A stretch of 64,000 bases of DNA from JACQFV01 sp964593585. Lineage in GTDB: Bacteria; Zixibacteria; MSB-5A5; WJJR01. Below, one piece after another: positions 60,860 through 64,000 of this stretch (its first letter is position 1; each line of letters begins with the position of its first letter). The position numbers were made by a program, and so were the translations under genes. The notes below the pieces were generated by a model that saw only the letters and a program-made list of their open reading frames with translations, ran no database searches and had not been told where the DNA came from. The stretch covers positions 1-64,000 of the forward strand of contig CAZQIZ010000015.1 of the NCBI GenBank assembly GCA_964593585.1, read 5' to 3'.

Positions 60860-61924
60860 CTACCCGCCGAAGAGGCGCAGGACATCGTGGTAGGTCACGG
60901 TCACGATCAAAAGCAAAAGCAACCCCATGCCCACCTGCTGGGCGATGGCGCGCTGCTTGATGGTCAGAGGCCGTCCCTTGAGCTTCTCGATCAGCAGGAA
61001 CACCAGGTGGCCGCCATCGAGAATCGGCACCGGCAGCACGTTGAGGATGGCGAGATTGACCGAGAGGACGGCCATGAACGTCATGAGCATGTTCAGCCCT
61101 TCGCGCGCCACCTCGCCGGCCATCTTGGCGATGCCCACCGGACCGGAGACCATCTTGATCGACACGGCGCCGGAGAACAGGCCGCCGAGGAACTTCACCA
61201 TGGCGCCGCAGATGTTGAATGTCTGGACGGTGCCGGCGCCCAGCGAGGCGAACAACCCCATGGGCTCATTGATGAATCCCATCCCAATGCCGATACGTCC
61301 GACCAGACTGTCGGCGCCGTCGGCGGTCTTGAGTGTGTCGACCCGGGTGACCAGTGGCGCGGAGAAGATGTCATCGCCGCGTTTCCAGAGCACTTCGACG
61401 CCCTGCGCCGGACGCTGGCCGACATACTCGGCCATCTCCTGAAAGGTTTTCACCGGCTGGTGGTCGATGGCGACGATCTCGTCATCGGTCATGATCCCGA
61501 CCTTCGCGGCGGGCGAATCGGGCAGGACCGCCCCCACCACCACGCGGTCGGGATTGGCGACCGGCTTGCCATAGAAGAAAAACACCGCAGAGAAAAGCAG
61601 AATGGCGGCCACAAAGTTCATCAACGGCCCGGCGATGATTACCGCGGCGCGGGCGGCAATGCTCTTCGACATGAATTCACGCGGATCGCCGGTGACTTCG
61701 CTTTCCTCGGGGTTCTCGCCGGCCATTTTCACATAGCCGCCGAGCGGAACCCAGGAAATGCAGTACTCCGTCTCCCCCTTGGTGAAACCGATCATTTTGG
61801 GCGGGAAACCCAGCGAGAAGCGTTCGACGCGGATCCCGGCCCATTTAGCGACCAGGAAATGCCCGAGCTCGTGCACAAAGATGAGAACTCCCAGAACCAG
61901 CAGCGTGGCGAAAAACGTGGTCAA
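60860..61924 (-). CDS. rseP: Site-2 intramembrane metalloprotease RseP
   Basis: 354 residues. Zinc-dependent protease that typically cuts anti-sigma factors within the membrane. HELGH (18-22) in the first helix, a PDZ domain (about 115-200), and the third zinc ligand in VLPVPILDGGH. Start is TTG with GAGGA five bases upstream. 20 bases after dxr, as in many bacteria. Confidence 0.95.
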   Translation of the reverse strand: MTTFFATLLVLGVLIFVHELGHFLVAKWAGIRVERFSLGFPPKMIGFTKGETEYCISWVPLGGYVKMAGENPEESEVTGDPREFMSKSIAARAAVIIAGPLMNFVAAILLFSAVFFFYGKPVANPDRVVVGAVLPDSPAAKVGIMTDDEIVAIDHQPVKTFQEMAEYVGQRPAQGVEVLWKRGDDIFSAPLVTRVDTLKTADGADSLVGRIGIGMGFINEPMGLFASLGAGTVQTFNICGAMVKFLGGLFSGAVSIKMVSGPVGIAKMAGEVAREGLNMLMTFMAVLSVNLAILNVLPVPILDGGHLVFLLIEKLKGRPLTIKQRAIAQQVGMGLLLLLIVTVTYHDVLRLFGG

Positions 61925-61944
61925 ATTGTCCTCGTCCGATCAGG

Positions 61945-63117
61945 TTAATGGGTCATGACACGTCCGCCTGTTGTCCCGGCCAATTCTTCGGCCCGGCGAC
62001 GTGCCCAGCGGTCGGCTTCCTCAATGTCGCCGATCGTTGGGTTCGGGACAACGACGTGTTCGGAGAGCACCCTCTCCACCAGCGGAATTATACGGGTAAA
62101 CGGCAGTCTTTCCTCAAGAAAAGCGGCGACGGCAACTTCATCGGCGGCATTGAGTACCGCCCCGCCGGCGGGGCCGATTCGCCAGGCGGCGCGCGCCAAC
62201 TCCAACGCGGGGTAGCGCTCCGGCTCGGGCTCAAAGAACTCGAGCGGTTGACGCTGCGCGGGCTGATAGCGCGGGACATCGGGTGTGGCCGGGGGACGCT
62301 CCGGGCCGAAGAGCGCATAGGTGATCGGCAGCGTCATGTCGGGGATCCCCATTTGCGCCACCACCGAGCCGTCCTGGAATTCCACCATCGAGTGCACGAT
62401 CGACTGGGGATGAATGACGACATCGACCCGCTCCGGCGGCAGGTCGAAAAGCCACGACGCCTCGATGATCTCGAATCCCTTGTTCATCATGGTGGCCGAA
62501 TCGATGGTGATGCGCGGTCCCATGCTCCAAGTTGGGTGCGCCAGCGCCTCGGCGGGAGTGATCCGTTCGTAGGTGGCCAGCGGCCGGGTGCGAAACGGGC
62601 CGCCCGAGGCGGTCAGAATCAGCCGGCGGACTTCACTGCGCGCTCCTGCCTGCAAACACTGCCAGATGGCGGAGTGTTCCGAATCGATCGGCACAATCGC
62701 CGCGTGATGGCGATGGGCTTCGGGCATGACCACCGCGCCGGCAGCCACCAGAGTCTCCTTGTTGGCCAGCGCGATGCGTTTGCCGGCCGTGATCGCGGCC
62801 AGAGTCGGACGGACCCCGGCAAAGCCGACGGCGGCAATCACCGCGACATCGGCGGTGGGCCAGGCGGCGGCCTCGCAGATGGCCTGATCCCCCGCACGGA
62901 CCCCCGGCGGCAGATCGCCCGCGTATTGGCTGATGGCGGCGATTTCGGGGCGGTAGCGCGCCATTTGCTCGCTCAACCGGGCCAGGTTGCGGCCGGTGGA
63001 CAGCCCGACGACGCGGAGACGGTCGGGGTAGCGGTCGACGACGCGCAGTGTGCTCTCGCCGATGGAGCCGGTGGACCCCACCAGTGTCAATGCCAGCCGG
63101 TTATTCACGGGGTCCAA
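61945..63117 (-). CDS. dxr: 1-deoxy-D-xylulose 5-phosphate reductoisomerase
   Basis: 390 residues. NADPH-dependent second step of the MEP isoprenoid pathway. Motifs: GSTGSIGESTLRVV (NADPH site), LANKETLVAAG, IVPIDSEHSAIWQ, ILTASGGPFR, HPTWSMGPRITIDSATMMNKGFEIIEA and IHPQSIVHSMVEF. The listed start is TTG; a GTG at 63108 is an alternative. Heads dxr-rseP-lepB. Confidence 0.96.
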   Translation of the reverse strand: MDPVNNRLALTLVGSTGSIGESTLRVVDRYPDRLRVVGLSTGRNLARLSEQMARYRPEIAAISQYAGDLPPGVRAGDQAICEAAAWPTADVAVIAAVGFAGVRPTLAAITAGKRIALANKETLVAAGAVVMPEAHRHHAAIVPIDSEHSAIWQCLQAGARSEVRRLILTASGGPFRTRPLATYERITPAEALAHPTWSMGPRITIDSATMMNKGFEIIEASWLFDLPPERVDVVIHPQSIVHSMVEFQDGSVVAQMGIPDMTLPITYALFGPERPPATPDVPRYQPAQRQPLEFFEPEPERYPALELARAAWRIGPAGGAVLNAADEVAVAAFLEERLPFTRIIPLVERVLSEHVVVPNPTIGDIEEADRWARRRAEELAGTTGGRVMTH

Positions 63118-63212
63118 GATAATGCCGCCGCAGCGGTTTGGGTATCGTCAGATACCGTCGCCGCAAACGGGAATTGACCGCTGCGCGTCGCGGACGCAGA
63201 TTCCCGCAACGC

Positions 63213-63782
63213 ATGGATTCCGGGTCGACGATGTTCAACTCGCGGGGACGGCTGGTGGTGCTGGCCGCGGGGCTTTTGCTGGCGGGGTTTCTCGGCATCA
63301 TGCTGGCCAGCCAGAGCGTTGACGAGCCGCGGCGACCATCGGAGGCGACGGAAGCGGGAGGGTTGCGACCGGGGACGATTCTGCCCGACATCGCAGTCAC
63401 GGCCACTGATGGGATGGAGACCGGGCTTCTGGCCTTCGCCCGTGACGGCGACCTGATCGTGCTTTTGCTCTCGGCCGATTGCGGGCCTTGCGATTCCGTC
63501 GTTGCGATCTGGAGCCGGGAGCCGAAACTGCCCGGCTTGCCGCGCGTGGTCGGCGTTTATAGCGACAAACTGGATCGGGTGCGCAGCCACACGCGATACC
63601 TGGCCGCCAACATCCCCCTGCTCTGCGACACCGCCCAAGTCCTCATCAGCCGCTATGCGATGATGTCTTATCCCATCGCCATCGGCGTGCAGCGCGGCGG
63701 TCGCATTGCCTACATCCGCCATGGTCTTGCAGGCGACTTCGACCCCGCGGCGGCCGCCGAGGCGCTGCGGCAGACCCGTTAA
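63213..63782 (+). CDS. Membrane-anchored thioredoxin-fold protein
   Basis: 189 residues. N-terminal helix (about 14-32) followed by a TlpA/AhpC-like domain: GTILPDIAVTATDG, LIVLLLSADCGPCDSV with a CGPC redox pair, and a cis-Pro-like YPIAIGVQRGGRIAYI. Probably a periplasmic thiol-disulfide protein, perhaps for cytochrome maturation, although it is 12 kb from the ccm genes. An in-frame start at 63138 or 63231 is also possible. Confidence 0.75.
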   Translation: MDSGSTMFNSRGRLVVLAAGLLLAGFLGIMLASQSVDEPRRPSEATEAGGLRPGTILPDIAVTATDGMETGLLAFARDGDLIVLLLSADCGPCDSVVAIWSREPKLPGLPRVVGVYSDKLDRVRSHTRYLAANIPLLCDTAQVLISRYAMMSYPIAIGVQRGGRIAYIRHGLAGDFDPAAAAEALRQTR

Positions 63783-63794
63783 CGCGACAAAAAA

Positions 63795-63820
63795 GCCCCG
63801 CCCGCTTTCGCGGACGGGGC
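63795..63820 (-). terminator. Terminator of the cyclophilin gene
   Basis: GCCCCGCCCGC/GCGGACGGGGC stem (one mismatch) with loop TTTC, followed on the minus strand by TTTTTTG. Confidence 0.8.
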
Positions 63821-63841
63821 CGTAATGCTTGTGCGCGTGAT

Positions 63842-64000
63842 TACGCCTTCGGTTTCACATAGGCCTTGGTGATACGGACCGGGGTGAGAGGACGTTCGCG
63901 TTGCGCCGGGGTCTTGGCGATCTTCTGCACCACATCCATCCCTTCGATCACCTCGCCGAAGGCGGTGTACTTGCCGTCGAGACTGGCGACGCGTCCGAGA
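63842..64000 (-). CDS. Peptidyl-prolyl cis-trans isomerase (cyclophilin type), C-terminal part
   Basis: The last 52 codons of a gene that continues past the right edge. They read GRVASLDGKYTAFGEVIEGM, then DVVQKIAKTPAQRERPLTPV, ending ITKAYVKPKA. LDGKYTAFGEVIEGMDVV is the conserved C-terminal cyclophilin motif. Whether it has a signal peptide cannot be seen. Confidence 0.9.

Overview
The window is GC-rich, gene-dense DNA from a Gram-negative, didermic bacterium. It encodes a TonB-dependent receptor, several outer-membrane barrels, lipoproteins, TolC/CusC, RseP and LepB. Several features point to the FCB superphylum, most likely a candidate phylum such as Zixibacteria or a relative. These are a GWxTD-domain lipoprotein, a FlgD-Ig/T9SS-type C-terminal domain with the usual NYPNPFN motif, a dockerin-like tail on a beta-helix protein, and cadherin-like surface repeats. 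The phylum is inferred from protein families, not from a marker-gene tree. No prophage, transposase, rRNA or CRISPR array was seen.

Layout. 1-4712 (minus): two related YD-repeat surface proteins, queG and a low-complexity lipoprotein. 4892-7669: a histidine kinase and NtrC-type regulator pair. 7857-12188: an exported four-repeat helical protein, an outer-membrane barrel, and a heme-motif barrel overlapping a cytochrome lipoprotein. 12396-19895: a GWxTD lipoprotein, a PAS histidine kinase, tRNA-Leu, and a translationally coupled TonB receptor / NHL lipoprotein pair. 20025-23837: smpB, murI, rdgB, an AzgA-type purine permease, and tRNA-Pro, -Arg and -His. 24117-32188: a heavy-metal (copper/silver-like) efflux operon with a Cys-rich leader gene, cusC, cusB, cusA, a double-TRASH protein and a heme-binding protein. 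32530-40553 (minus): miaB, a TPR protein, mtaB, a large B12-type radical-SAM protein and def. 40832-45480: nifJ and a dihydroorotate-dehydrogenase-like gene, then tRNA-Glu. 45798-48707 (minus): a Ser/Thr kinase fused to TolB-like and TPR regions. 48841-51422: ccmABCDE, with a CXXXY-type CcmE. 51572-56617: a three-gene phosphorelay ending in a sigma-54 activator. 56673-59883 (minus): a broken surface protein with cadherin-like, beta-helix and dockerin parts. 60038-63117 (minus): dxr, rseP and lepB. 63213-64000: an anchored thioredoxin-fold protein and the end of a cyclophilin.

How the parts fit. Three c-type heme proteins (10652, 11763, 31649) and the ccm genes suggest active periplasmic or outer-membrane electron transfer. 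The CXXXY CcmE indicates the variant System I maturation pathway. The metal operon combines RND efflux with several extra metal- and heme-binding parts, and a Met-rich insertion in the pump itself. NifJ with its DHOD-like partner points to low-potential, ferredoxin-based metabolism. The two sigma-54 activators with their kinases imply RpoN-dependent regulation, but no clear -24/-12 promoter was found here. Intergenic regions carry many short palindromes of dispersed-repeat type, and one such element seems to have inserted in frame into mtaB.
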